This document shows, piece after piece, positions 27,808-36,415 of a stretch of DNA of 64,000 nucleotides. The translations under genes were made by a program, and so were the position numbers. Position 1 is the stretch's first letter. The number at the start of each line of letters is the position of its first letter. The notes beneath the pieces are model-generated. The model searched no databases, was not told the origin of the DNA, and saw nothing but the letters and a program-made list of their open reading frames with translations. Source of the DNA: Streptococcus troglodytae (lineage in GTDB: Bacteria; Bacillota; Bacilli; Lactobacillales; Streptococcaceae); assembly GCF_002355215.1 (NCBI RefSeq), contig NZ_AP014612.1, forward strand, positions 1,984,001-2,048,000, given 5' to 3'.

Positions 27808-28413
27808 CTATATCAGTCCATCTCTATCAATTTGTTCATAAGTTTGTTTCCCATCATTGAGTTTATCCCAAATCACAACTTGACCTGAAGCTAGCGATTT
27901 TGGCACATCAATGATACGTTGATTGGAAGAACCGCGGAATTGCAGCATTAGATTTTTCTTAGATTTATCAAAACGCCCATCCACCAAAATATCAAGCAAA
28001 TTAAGCATTTCCAATTTATCAGGGGTTTCCAGCATTAATTCTTCCCAAGTATAGCCTGTCCAAGACCAAATATCTTTCTCCGGAAGCTCTTTACGAATCC
28101 TTTTGAGTAAAGGCAAAAGAATACCCGTATTCAAAAAGGGCTCTCCGCCTAAAAGCGTTAAACCTTGAACATAAGGCTGTGCTAAATCTTCCATAATCTG
28201 CTTTTCCAATTCCTGCGTATAAGGAATTCCTGCATCAAAAGACCAAGTTGCAACATTATAACAGCCTTCACAATGAAACATGCAACCTGCTACATAAAGA
28301 GAATTACGCACGCCTTCTCCATCAACAAAATTAAAGGCCTTATAATCAATAATACGCCCCTTACTTAGTTCTTCACTCTTCCACTCTCCTGGTTTCGGTG
28401 TGTTCCAAGTCAT
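27808..28413 (-). CDS. nrdG: Anaerobic ribonucleotide reductase activating protein NrdG
   Basis: This 201-residue radical-SAM enzyme generates the glycyl radical on NrdD. The cluster motif is CMFHCEGCYN (about 44-53, CxxxCxxC), preceded by FVDGEGVRNSLYVAGC. TLLGGEPFL is the SAM-binding GGE block. Length is slightly above E. coli NrdG, as usual for Gram-positives. It overlaps the acetyltransferase gene by 41 bp and belongs to the nrdD operon. Its ATG has GGAGGAG just upstream. Confidence 0.92.
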   Translation of the reverse strand: MTWNTPKPGEWKSEELSKGRIIDYKAFNFVDGEGVRNSLYVAGCMFHCEGCYNVATWSFDAGIPYTQELEKQIMEDLAQPYVQGLTLLGGEPFLNTGILLPLLKRIRKELPEKDIWSWTGYTWEELMLETPDKLEMLNLLDILVDGRFDKSKKNLMLQFRGSSNQRIIDVPKSLASGQVVIWDKLNDGKQTYEQIDRDGLI

Positions 28414-28921
28414 CCTTCTCCTCCAAATCTATCCAATAACGCTCTATCTGATTTCTGATATCTTCTAAAACACCACCATTAGCCAAAATAACTGCGCGAC
28501 TAGCTGCATTATCATCATGACAAGTGATCAGTACTTTTTTAATATTCTTAGCTTTAGCTTCCAATAAGCCCAAGCACAACTGTTCTTTAGCATAACCTTT
28601 ACCACGCGCCGAAGGACGAATAGAATAACCAATGTGACCACCCTGACTAAGTAAAAAATTGTTGAGACGCAAACGAACATGCAAAAAACCTATTGCCCTG
28701 CCACTATCATCAAATGACACGAATTGAATCGCAGGTACAAAATTTTTAGGCAGCTGAAGTCCCATCTCCTTATCTAGGTTGTCTTGCAACCATTCATCAT
28801 AATCAAAGTTAGTCCCTTTCCAAAAACTACCATCATGAGCTGATTGCAATTGTTCAAACTCCACCATCATACCTAAAATGGCTTTTTTATCTCCTAAAGT
28901 TGGTCTACGTAATGTTAACAT
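28373..28921 (-). CDS. GNAT-family N-acetyltransferase
   Basis: This is a 182-residue GNAT. The acetyl-CoA binding loop is visible as SIRPSARGKGYAKEQL (Q/R-x-x-G-x-G/A type) at about 108-123, followed by the C-terminal NGGVLEDIRNQIERYWIDL strand pair. The start at 28921 (AAAGGGA 6 nt upstream) is preferred to one 5 codons earlier. It sits between nrdD and nrdG, an order shared with other streptococci as far as I recall. The substrate is unknown. Confidence 0.82.
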   Translation of the reverse strand: MLTLRRPTLGDKKAILGMMVEFEQLQSAHDGSFWKGTNFDYDEWLQDNLDKEMGLQLPKNFVPAIQFVSFDDSGRAIGFLHVRLRLNNFLLSQGGHIGYSIRPSARGKGYAKEQLCLGLLEAKAKNIKKVLITCHDDNAASRAVILANGGVLEDIRNQIERYWIDLEEKDDLEHTETRRVEE

Positions 28922-28954
28922 AAGAATCCCTTTCAATTCTTTATGTTGAAAAAT

Positions 28955-29086
28955 CTATTTTTTCTTTCTAGCTTTTTTCAACAAAGCCTGCATACGTGCT
29001 TTTTTATCATCCTTAACATTAGAATGCTTCTCATGAAATCTTTCTATTTGCTGCATTCCCTTATAATCTAATTGATATTTTCCCAT
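28955..29086 (-). CDS. Small basic protein (43 aa) between nrdD and the acetyltransferase
   Basis: The reverse strand reads MGKYQLDYKGMQQIERFHEK and ends in a basic KKARKKK tail, 43 residues with TAG at 28955-28957. A GGAGC ribosome site stands before the ATG. It fits the gap between nrdD and the acetyltransferase gene, and I recall a small hypothetical gene at this place in other streptococci. No domain is recognised; the charge suggests nucleic-acid contact, which is a guess. Confidence 0.7.
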   Translation of the reverse strand: MGKYQLDYKGMQQIERFHEKHSNVKDDKKARMQALLKKARKKK

Positions 29087-29178
29087 GGTTGCTCCTTCTG
29101 AAAAACGTAAGTGAGATAAAAGTCCAGTTGAAATGCAACCGGACTTCGCTTCAAAAGATAATGCTATCTTCAGGACAA

Positions 29179-31383
29179 TTATGCCTTGTGCCCTGGATTT
29201 TTAATGGTTGACCCATTCATATGTTTGACACGTGCTGAGATTTCCTTATGGCGACCATTCACCATTGGACGAGCCTGTGGGTTGCCAAGATAACCACACG
29301 TTCTCTTAACAACATCAGCAGTCTTAGGGTCTGTATTGCCACAATTTGGGCACATAAAACCACGTTCTGTCGGTGTAAAATCGCCTTCGAAATCACACTT
29401 ATAGCAATGATCAATTGGTGTATTTGTTCCTAGATAACCAACACGATCATAAGCATAATCCCACACCGCTTCAAGTGCTTTTGGATTTTGTTGAAGCACA
29501 GGGTATTCACAGTAATGAATGAAACCACCTGTAGCACCTGCATCCGGATAGTCTTTTTCAAAATCTAACTTTTCAAACGGTGTTGGGTTTTTGCGAACAT
29601 CATAGTGGAAAGAATTCGTATAATATTCTTTATCAGTGATATCTTTGATGATACCAAACTTTTCAGTATCTAAACGGCAGAAACGATCCGTTAAACTTTC
29701 AGATGGTGTTGAATAAACCGAAAAATGATAATCGTATTCATTTGACCACTTGCCACAAAGATCTTTCATCTGACGAACAATATCAATAGTAAAGTCCTTA
29801 GCAACAGGATTTGATTCCCAGTCACCGCCATAGAAAACTGTTGCTACTTCATAAAGTCCAATGTATCCAAGTGAAACAGTGGCACGACGTTCTTTAAAGA
29901 GTTCATCAACAGAATCATCCTTGCCAAGACGCTTACCAAAAGCTCCATACTGATAAAGAATTGGAGCATTAGCCGGTGTTGCTTCCTTGACACGTTCAAC
30001 ACGATAAACTAGGGCATCTTTAGCAATAGCCATTTTTTCCTTAAAGATATCCCAAAACTTTTCAATATTACCATTTGATTCAAGAGCAATACGCGGTAAG
30101 TTAACCGTAACAACTCCAAGATTCATACGACCTGAATTAACTTCAACGCCATTTTCATCCTTCCAGCCTTGAAGGAAAGAACGGCAACCCATAGGAACCT
30201 TGAACGACCCTGTTAATTCAATAATTTTTTCGTAAGACAGCATGTCAGGATACATACGCTTAGTAGCACATTCAAGCGCTAGTTTCTTAATATCATAGTT
30301 GGGCGTTCCTGGCTCTAAGTTCAATCCGCGCTTTAACGTAAAAATCAATTTAGGAAAAATTGCGGTACGATGTTCACTGCCCAATCCTGTAATACGGATG
30401 TTAAGAATCGCTTTTTGAATCTCGCGTTCAAACCAATCCTTACCAAGACCAAAACCAAGCGATGTAAAAGGTGTTTGACCATTTGATGTGAAGAGTGTGT
30501 TAATTTCATACTCTAGACTTTGCATAGCATCGTAAATGTCTTTTTTCGTCTTTTCACGCGCATAATCTTCACGCTTATCTTCACTGACCCATTTTTCAGC
30601 ATCCCTTAAATGCTTTTGATAATTTAATTCTGCATAAGGAGCTAAAGTTTCATCAATACGGTCTGCTGAACAGCCACCATACTGACTGGAAGCGACATTC
30701 GCAATAATTTGTGAAATTTGAGCTGTCGCTGTTTGAATAGATTTAGGACTTTCAACCTCAGCATTACCAATCTTAAAGCCCGAATGCAGCATACCTTTAA
30801 AATCAATCAAGCAACAGTTAGTCATTGGTGTATAAGGACTGTAGTCCAAATCATGAAAATGAATATCTCCTTTAAGATGAGCATTGGCAACATGTTCTGG
30901 CAGCATTTTAAGCCCAATTGATTTCCCAACAATACCAGCCGTTAAATCACGCTGTGTATTGAAAACATCACTGTCTTTGTTGGCGTTCTCGTTAACAACA
31001 GCTTGATCCTTGTTAATTAATTTATCAATGGTAAAGTTGATATCTGTTGCCTGAGAGCGCTCAAAATCACGTTTCGCACGGTAATTAATATACTCCTGAG
31101 CGATAACGTACTCTCCAGCCTGCAGCAGCTCATGCTCTACAATATTTTGAATTTCATAAATTTTAATATTTTCAGTAAAACGTTCATAAATCTCAGCAAC
31201 AACACGATCAGCAATACCTGATAATTTTGCTTCAATAAAGGGTGTTAATTCTGTCACTTGATTACTTGCCCTGACAATAGCCTGATAAATTTTATCCTTA
31301 TCAAAGGCAACTTGACGTCCATCACGTTTAATCACGATGACATCTGGTTTTACAAAAATATTTTCTTTCTCGAGTGCAATCAT
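29179..31383 (-). CDS. nrdD: Anaerobic ribonucleoside-triphosphate reductase NrdD
   Basis: This 734-residue class III reductase makes deoxyribonucleotides without oxygen. An N-terminal ATP-cone (about 14-100, VIKRDGRQVAFDKDKI) gives allosteric control. The C-terminal zinc site is CYKCDF...CPNCGN (about 665-690). The glycyl-radical loop is RTCGYLGNPQARP (about 703-715). Length and motifs are standard. It heads the operon that continues through the small protein, the acetyltransferase and nrdG. Regulation by NrdR is expected from the paired boxes upstream. Confidence 0.94.
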   Translation of the reverse strand: MIALEKENIFVKPDVIVIKRDGRQVAFDKDKIYQAIVRASNQVTELTPFIEAKLSGIADRVVAEIYERFTENIKIYEIQNIVEHELLQAGEYVIAQEYINYRAKRDFERSQATDINFTIDKLINKDQAVVNENANKDSDVFNTQRDLTAGIVGKSIGLKMLPEHVANAHLKGDIHFHDLDYSPYTPMTNCCLIDFKGMLHSGFKIGNAEVESPKSIQTATAQISQIIANVASSQYGGCSADRIDETLAPYAELNYQKHLRDAEKWVSEDKREDYAREKTKKDIYDAMQSLEYEINTLFTSNGQTPFTSLGFGLGKDWFEREIQKAILNIRITGLGSEHRTAIFPKLIFTLKRGLNLEPGTPNYDIKKLALECATKRMYPDMLSYEKIIELTGSFKVPMGCRSFLQGWKDENGVEVNSGRMNLGVVTVNLPRIALESNGNIEKFWDIFKEKMAIAKDALVYRVERVKEATPANAPILYQYGAFGKRLGKDDSVDELFKERRATVSLGYIGLYEVATVFYGGDWESNPVAKDFTIDIVRQMKDLCGKWSNEYDYHFSVYSTPSESLTDRFCRLDTEKFGIIKDITDKEYYTNSFHYDVRKNPTPFEKLDFEKDYPDAGATGGFIHYCEYPVLQQNPKALEAVWDYAYDRVGYLGTNTPIDHCYKCDFEGDFTPTERGFMCPNCGNTDPKTADVVKRTCGYLGNPQARPMVNGRHKEISARVKHMNGSTIKNPGHKA

Positions 31384-31406
31384 ACGTCTTTCTCCTTACA
31401 GAAGCT

Positions 31407-31472
31407 ATTATAACACAAGAAAGAAAAAAATCAATATATTGTGGATAAAAAAAATTTAGACACAATATATTG
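31407..31472 (-). promoter_or_regulatory. nrdD promoter with two NrdR boxes
   Basis: CAATATATTG occurs twice, at 31432-31441 and 31463-31472, with centres 31 bp apart (three helical turns), the arrangement of NrdR repressor sites. The promoter TTGATT (31429-31434), 16 bp, TATAAT (31407-31412) overlaps the first box. Confidence 0.8.
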
Positions 31473-31481
31473 ATATAAAAC

Positions 31482-33053
31482 CTATTTTCTCTGATAAACT
31501 GTAAAATCTGAACGATTCTTTAAGGAAACAACTTTATAATTATTTGAAAAATTCTGTTTTAAAACCGATGGCAATCGCTTCGATTTCTCATTAACAGCAA
31601 CATAAGTAGCTTCATTTTGCAAAAGTTCATCTTCTAATGCTTTACGATTTGATTGTTTAGCCGTATTAACCATTGGTAAAGGGAATTGTGCACTAGAGCG
31701 CCGATTAGCGTCAAAGTAAATTTTTGCACTGGAATCCCATGAATAAATTCTTGTTTTTTCATCTGTATTTTCTCTAATATAATCTGCAATCTGAGCACGT
31801 TCCTGATTTAAGTGATAAGAAGAAATGTAGTGAATAATAGGCTGAGCTAAACCATAAGCAAATAAAAGACAGGGAAGATAGAAATGCCTAAGTAAAAAAA
31901 GATCAAAGACTTTATGCGATAGACGTCTATGTTGTTTTCGCCGACGTGATTTACGCTTTAAAGATTCCTTATATTCATCATCAAGATAAAGGCCAGTCAA
32001 GACAAGACCAAAAGGTAAAAGCAGCAAAAATTGATAAGTTGCAAAACTCTGTGATAATAAAATAAAAATCAAACTTAAAACAAAACTTAAAAAGACAATA
32101 GATTTAATCAAGTCATCACGATCATTTTCACGCTTGATATGATTGAAAAAAGTTAAAGCACCCATCAGTAAGCCTGAAGCAAAGAGAACAAAAATTTGAA
32201 AGAGAATTGTCAGTAAAATATCATCTTTCCCAAGAGCAAAATGAGTAAAGTAGTAAGTCCCAGCTTGGGCGATATAAGATGACAGAATTTGCATATTTAA
32301 AATAAAATAGCCCAAAATATAAAATACTAGGATACCACCAAAAACAATACAAAGAAACTGATAGAATCCACGAGCATGCTGATGATGCTTCACATTATAG
32401 ATACAGATAATTACTAAAGACACCAGCCAAAAGAAAAGAGTCCGTGGCTCGATTAAATAAGCTAATGCTCCTGTCAAGCCATAAACAATAAATCCTTCAT
32501 CTCTTGTCAAACCTGCAAAATATTTAGTTAAAAACCAAAGGGACAATAACACAAAAGGCATAGCAAATTGAACAGGATACAGCCCCCCAAAACCCAGAGA
32601 AAAATTAGCCAAATAAAAGAGCAATATAGTATTAATCGTCACCTCTTCTTTGCCAGTCATATGATAAACAATCTTATAAAGATAGATACCCGAAAAGTAA
32701 AAACTAGCAAACTGGACTAAAACCAGCCAAATACTGCCTCCTAAACGATAACTAAGTGCAATTACCGCATAGTAAAGAAAGCCGCCTGTTGAAAAAATAT
32801 CACTATAGGGCAAATGATTTTGCGTCATCATAAAACCTGTATAAAGATTTTGAGATTGAACAGCATTGCTAAAATCAGTAAAAAAGGGCATAGCCACACT
32901 AAAAAAACTGACAAAAATACTAAACATGACGATATAAAAACGATGTAAAGAACTCACTTCAGCTTCGCGTTGGTTAGCACTCAAGTGAGTATTCGCATTT
33001 ATTTTTCTAGTTGTTTCTCTCCGATAATTGTTTTGTCTCTTATCCAAACCCAT
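31482..33053 (-). CDS. Large multi-pass membrane protein, GT-C glycosyltransferase-like
   Basis: This 523-residue protein has a 40-residue basic cytoplasmic start, about ten membrane helices and a C-terminal soluble part of about 110 residues. After the first helix the loop PFFTDFSNAV ... LPYSDIFSTGGFLYY, with acidic residues followed by a second helix, resembles the GT-C fold (PMT/ArnT-like) catalytic loop. The C-terminal IRENTDEKTRIYSWDSS block is also of that type. The sugar and acceptor are unknown. It lies 36 bp downstream of the cin-box gene at 33090-33218 and may be co-transcribed with it during competence. Confidence 0.6.
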   Translation of the reverse strand: MGLDKRQNNYRRETTRKINANTHLSANQREAEVSSLHRFYIVMFSIFVSFFSVAMPFFTDFSNAVQSQNLYTGFMMTQNHLPYSDIFSTGGFLYYAVIALSYRLGGSIWLVLVQFASFYFSGIYLYKIVYHMTGKEEVTINTILLFYLANFSLGFGGLYPVQFAMPFVLLSLWFLTKYFAGLTRDEGFIVYGLTGALAYLIEPRTLFFWLVSLVIICIYNVKHHQHARGFYQFLCIVFGGILVFYILGYFILNMQILSSYIAQAGTYYFTHFALGKDDILLTILFQIFVLFASGLLMGALTFFNHIKRENDRDDLIKSIVFLSFVLSLIFILLSQSFATYQFLLLLPFGLVLTGLYLDDEYKESLKRKSRRRKQHRRLSHKVFDLFLLRHFYLPCLLFAYGLAQPIIHYISSYHLNQERAQIADYIRENTDEKTRIYSWDSSAKIYFDANRRSSAQFPLPMVNTAKQSNRKALEDELLQNEATYVAVNEKSKRLPSVLKQNFSNNYKVVSLKNRSDFTVYQRK

Positions 33054-33089
33054 TCTCCTTGAAATTTCCTATTAAAAGTATAACAAAAT

Positions 33090-33218
33090 CTACTTATTAG
33101 TCAATTTATCCAAGATAAAGCAATAAGTTAAAATGTCTCTAAAATGATGCAAAGTCTTCCTATCATAGGCTTTCAAAAACTTCTTTTCTTGCTGTGTTAA
33201 GCTTTCTTTCGTTTTCAT
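33090..33218 (-). CDS. Small competence-type protein (42 aa)
   Basis: The reverse strand reads MKTKESLTQQEKKFLKAYDR and ends ILDKLTNK, 42 residues. A GAGGTGAT ribosome site stands before the ATG at 33216-33218. The ComX-type cin-box TACGAATA (33237-33244) ends 18 nt before the start, nearly the same spacing as for cinA in this window, so expression in competent cells is likely. No domain is recognised. It is followed by the large membrane protein gene. Confidence 0.7.
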   Translation of the reverse strand: MKTKESLTQQEKKFLKAYDRKTLHHFRDILTYCFILDKLTNK

Positions 33219-33236
33219 GATATCACCTCATTTATT

Positions 33237-33244
33237 TATTCGTA
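33237..33244 (-). promoter_or_regulatory. cin-box (ComX/SigX promoter element)
   Basis: On the minus strand the sequence is TACGAATA, the streptococcal late-competence promoter octamer. It lies upstream of the 42-codon gene, in the correct orientation and intergenic. Confidence 0.6.
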
Positions 33245-33285
33245 AATAAGGCAAAAAGAAAAAGCCTGATTATCAGACATTTCTA

Positions 33286-33585
33286 TCAGTCTTCATCTAA
33301 AAAACTATTAAAGACTTCTTCGATCATAATCCATTCAGCATCAGCATCTTCTGGAATAGGTTGAAGATCCCCTTCTGTTCCATCTTCATTTTCAGTAAAT
33401 GAATAGGCTTGAATTTCAATTTGACCATCAGCATCTTCTTCAGCACCCGCTGGGACCAAGAGAACATAATTTTTTCCAAATTCCTCTTTACCATCAATAG
33501 TCAAAAGAACTTCGAACAAAGCTTCATTTCCTTGTTCATCAACAAGCGTGATAAGATCATGCTCTTGTTCATGATTATGTGACAT
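33286..33585 (-). CDS. DUF1292 / UPF0473 family protein
   Basis: This is a 99-residue strongly acidic soluble protein beginning with a His-rich stretch (SHNHEQEHD). [18 protein letters not shown] and [15 protein letters not shown] are the family blocks. Function is not established. The order ireB-ruvX-DUF1292 is conserved in Firmicutes. Confidence 0.88.
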   Translation of the reverse strand: MSHNHEQEHDLITLVDEQGNEALFEVLLTIDGKEEFGKNYVLLVPAGAEEDADGQIEIQAYSFTENEDGTEGDLQPIPEDADAEWIMIEEVFNSFLDED

Positions 33586-33665
33586 AGTTGCCTCCTGTTT
33601 GCACTTTCTAATAGGATATTCAAAATTATGACAATAAGATACAACAATTTATAACTTAAAGCCCT

Positions 33666-34085
33666 TTAAAACATACGATCCAAATAATTTTGTAAAATCA
33701 GCTGAGCAGCCAACTTATCAATAACCTTTTTTCGCTTACCACGACTAACATCAGCCTGCTCAACTAGCATTCGTTCAGCTTGAACAGTTGTCAAACGTTC
33801 ATCCTGATATTCAACAGGTAAATTGAAAAATTCTTTGATTTTCTCACCATAAGCCTGACTAGCCTCAACACGCGGACCACTTGTATTATTCATATTTTTA
33901 GGTAAACCAACTACAAACTTTTCAACCTTGTAGTCCTTAACCAAATCAGCCAGACGATTAAAGCCAAACTCTCCTTTAGCTTCATTAATAGGAATAATTT
34001 CAAGACCCTGTGCTGTAAACCCCAGTGGGTCACTAACAGCAACACCAACTGTTTTTGAACCAACATCCAGTCCCATTATTCTCAT
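33666..34085 (-). CDS. ruvX: YqgF/RuvX family, putative pre-16S rRNA nuclease / Holliday junction resolvase
   Basis: This 139-residue RNase H-like fold starts [20 protein letters not shown], with the first catalytic Asp. [10 protein letters not shown] and [12 protein letters not shown] supply the further acidic residues. It overlaps ireB by 4 bp. YqgF is involved in 16S rRNA end processing in E. coli; a resolvase role was proposed earlier. Confidence 0.92.
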   Translation of the reverse strand: MRIMGLDVGSKTVGVAVSDPLGFTAQGLEIIPINEAKGEFGFNRLADLVKDYKVEKFVVGLPKNMNNTSGPRVEASQAYGEKIKEFFNLPVEYQDERLTTVQAERMLVEQADVSRGKRKKVIDKLAAQLILQNYLDRMF

Positions 34086-34351
34086 CTTAAATCAATCCCA
34101 TTCCCTTGCAAATAGTAACGCACTAATTCTTCAACAATTTCGTCACGTTCATATTTTCGAATTTGATTTCGAGCGTCATTATAGCGAGGCACATAAGCAG
34201 GATCCCCACTTAAGACATAACCTACAATTTGATTGATTGGATTATAACCTTTTTCTTCCAAAGAACGATAGACATGAGTCAAGGTTTCACTAATTTCCTT
34301 CTTATTGCCATCGTCAAGGTTAAAACGGACCGTTTCATCTGTAAATCCCAT
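34082..34351 (-). CDS. ireB: IreB family regulatory phosphoprotein (UPF0297)
   Basis: This 89-residue protein begins [19 protein letters not shown]. The Thr-rich start (TDET) is the region phosphorylated by the PASTA kinase in Enterococcus Ire[21 protein letters not shown] is the second conserved block. It heads the ireB-ruvX-DUF1292 operon. In relatives it affects cell-wall antibiotic tolerance. Confidence 0.88.
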   Translation of the reverse strand: MGFTDETVRFNLDDGNKKEISETLTHVYRSLEEKGYNPINQIVGYVLSGDPAYVPRYNDARNQIRKYERDEIVEELVRYYLQGNGIDLR

Positions 34352-34518
34352 AATAACACCTTCTTTCTCATAGGGAATATCATGTTACATTATATCTTAT
34401 TTTAAGTATTTTCACAAGAAGAAGAACTACTTATCTTAAATTAAACACCACTTATCCAAAAAGTCTGGCTACTCCCCACAAAATTCTATATACTAAAATC
34501 AAGAAAGGGTGATTGCTG

Positions 34519-34954
34519 ATGAAATTAGAAATTATCAAGGATTCAAACTTTAAGAAACCCTTACTCCAAATCTATACACGTCATATTGATAAACAAACGC
34601 AAAAGGTGTGATTGATTTTATTCAACAAGGCCTAATATCATTTATGGTTACAAAAATAAACGATTAGAGTTTATCCCACTAGAAAAAGTGATTCGTATTT
34701 TCACGGAAAACAAACAGGTCTTAATTCAAACACCAACCGATACCTATTTGGCTAAACAAAGACTCTACTTTTTTGAGCAAGAATTAGGAACACCTTTTAT
34801 TCGTATTTCCCAAGGTGAAATCATCAATATCAAATATATTAAACAATTGAATTTGACCATCCGAGGCAGCATTGAAGTGACTTTCAAAAATGGAACAGTC
34901 AGTTTTGTGGCTAGGCGAAGTTTGAAACGCTTCAAAGAACAATTAAATCTTTAA
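34519..34954 (+). CDS. brsR: BrsR, LytTR-family transcription regulator, two single-base breaks
   Basis: An ATG at 34519 behind AAAGGGTGA opens MKLEIIKDSNFKKPLLQIYT but runs to a stop at codon 31. The LytTR DNA-binding domain (LEFIPLEKVIRIFTENKQ, FIRISQGEIINIKYIKQL) is in another frame. Adding one A in the A4 at 34601-34604 and one C in GGCC at 34631-34632 gives a continuous 145-residue protein with no response-regulator receiver domain. A DUF3021 membrane partner follows 12 bp later. This is the layout of the S. mutans BrsRM system controlling bacteriocins. If the breaks are real the strain lacks BrsR. Confidence 0.78.
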
Positions 34955-34966
34955 TGGAGGCATATC

Positions 34967-35413
34967 ATGAAAATACTCAAACAGATTATTACTTACAGTT
35001 TTATTGGTATAGGAATCGGTTCTTTAATGAATTATTTCATAGCCATCTTCTTTTTCCCAAATAGTAGCCCACTTGGCGTTCCAAGCTTTGTTAAACTTTT
35101 TTCATCAGTTTCACAAGCAACAGCAGTTCAACTTTTCATTTTTGCTCTTCTAGGTGTTTTACAAGGATTGGCTAGCAGCCTCTTTAAAAATGAAAAACTC
35201 AGTCTACTAACTACAAGTTTGATTCACTATTTATTCATTGTCCTACCACTTATCTTAGCTGGATCTTATTTACATTGGTTTTACATGACTCGGAAATATT
35301 TAGTTTTTTTCCTCCTTTTAGTTTCTATTATTTATATCCTCATTTACTTGTTCTGCTATTTTGAAAATAAAAAAAACATTCAAAAAATCAACAAGAAGCT
35401 GCATCAAGTATAA
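34967..35413 (+). CDS. brsM: BrsM, DUF3021 membrane protein
   Basis: This 148-residue protein has four membrane helices (about 10-30, 48-68, 80-100 and 108-128) and a basic C-terminal tail (NKKNIQKINKKLHQ). DUF3021 proteins paired with LytTR regulators act as membrane inhibitors of the regulator. In S. mutans the pair is BrsRM. GGAGG precedes its ATG. The frame is intact. Confidence 0.82.
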   Translation: MKILKQIITYSFIGIGIGSLMNYFIAIFFFPNSSPLGVPSFVKLFSSVSQATAVQLFIFALLGVLQGLASSLFKNEKLSLLTTSLIHYLFIVLPLILAGSYLHWFYMTRKYLVFFLLLVSIIYILIYLFCYFENKKNIQKINKKLHQV

Positions 35414-35738
35414 CCTTTGAATCGTTTTAGTTTTAATATAGGTAGAGGCAAGTTTGATGGCAAACAGTTTCCTCATTAAGCAAAGAGAAATCCCACAGAA
35501 TTTTTTCTAAGCATTGTATTATTAGTTTGTGAATATCAGGATTATTATCTATTTGGTGATTAAACTCTTTGACTTCCCTTAAATTAAAACGTTTCACTCT
35601 CTTTCGCTGCTTAACATAAGATTAAATGATTATCGTGTTAATCGTAAAAAATTACTCACCTTAACTTAGTAAGTTAAGGAATCTGCATATTCAGACTGAC
35701 AAGCCTCTTTCAACATCATACTATAGTACAAGTTTAAG
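35414..35738. other. Intergenic region with possible gene remnant and palindrome
   Basis: On the minus strand, 35433-35597 is open for 54 codons from a GTG (reading KRFNLREVKEFNHQIDNNPD and beyond). Its composition looks protein-like, but it has only a poorly spaced ribosome site, so it may be a gene relic. CTTAACTTAGTAAGTTAAG at 35660-35678 is a perfect 9-bp palindrome around one base. Nothing else is identified. Confidence 0.35.
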
Positions 35739-36164
35739 TTACTTTCTTTTTCTATAAGCAAAAAGGAAGAGCAAAAGTATAACTATTCCAACTAAAATAC
35801 CTGAAAAAGGCATCGTAGGTTCAAAAACGAGAAGAGACAAACGATAAGGAGCCGTTAATGCTTCTTTTATACCAACGCCTTGTTTAACATCTAGAATAAC
35901 AAAAGCACCATAAGTAAAAGTAAAAAAGATAATAGCATATCTAACAAAGCTGAGTAAGACCAAGGGCCAACCCTCTAATTTTGTTCGTGAAAGCAACAGT
36001 AAAAGGCCAAACAAATAAGCAACGGGAACAATGAACAACCATTGAGATGAATGCAGATAAAGCACAATCAAAGAGATTATCAGTCCTAAAGCTGTTATAA
36101 GTTTAAAATATAGCCAAAATGGAGCCAACCTTTTTTCTATCTTTGTCTTATCACTTCTTTTCAT
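35739..36164 (-). CDS. DUF3397 family membrane protein
   Basis: This 141-residue protein has four predicted helices (about 18-38, 45-60, 75-100 and 115-137) and a Lys/Arg-rich N-terminus and C-terminus. RTKLEGWPLVLLSFVRYA is the family-like cytoplasmic loop. Function is unknown. It is probably a single-gene unit. Confidence 0.65.
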   Translation of the reverse strand: MKRSDKTKIEKRLAPFWLYFKLITALGLIISLIVLYLHSSQWLFIVPVAYLFGLLLLLSRTKLEGWPLVLLSFVRYAIIFFTFTYGAFVILDVKQGVGIKEALTAPYRLSLLVFEPTMPFSGILVGIVILLLFLFAYRKRK

Positions 36165-36287
36165 ATTCTTATTCTCCTTATTATTCAGTATAGCATATTA
36201 AAGGAAAACTAAGCAAGGAATGAAAAACTTAATCACAGGATAAACGTCTAGCCATCACATAACATCTCAAAATGCGGCAACAATAAA

Positions 36288-36347
36288 ATTGCCATATTCT
36301 CCAATTGCTGATTTAGCTATCTAACAACGATTGGGGAATATGGCAAT
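36288..36347. terminator. Long stem-loop, terminator-like, downstream of spxA2
   Basis: ATTGCCATATTCTCCAAT (36288-36305) and ATTGGGGAATATGGCAAT (36330-36347) pair over 18 bp with one G-T position, enclosing a 24-nt loop. On the minus strand the stem is followed by a T-rich run (TTTTATTG). It may end spxA2 transcripts. The stem is longer than needed for a simple terminator. Confidence 0.55.
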
Positions 36348-36415
36348 ATCCATAGAGTTTTTCGAATGAAATATTTTGATGTTAAACAAATGACTTTTCA
36401 TTGCTTTAAACATTC

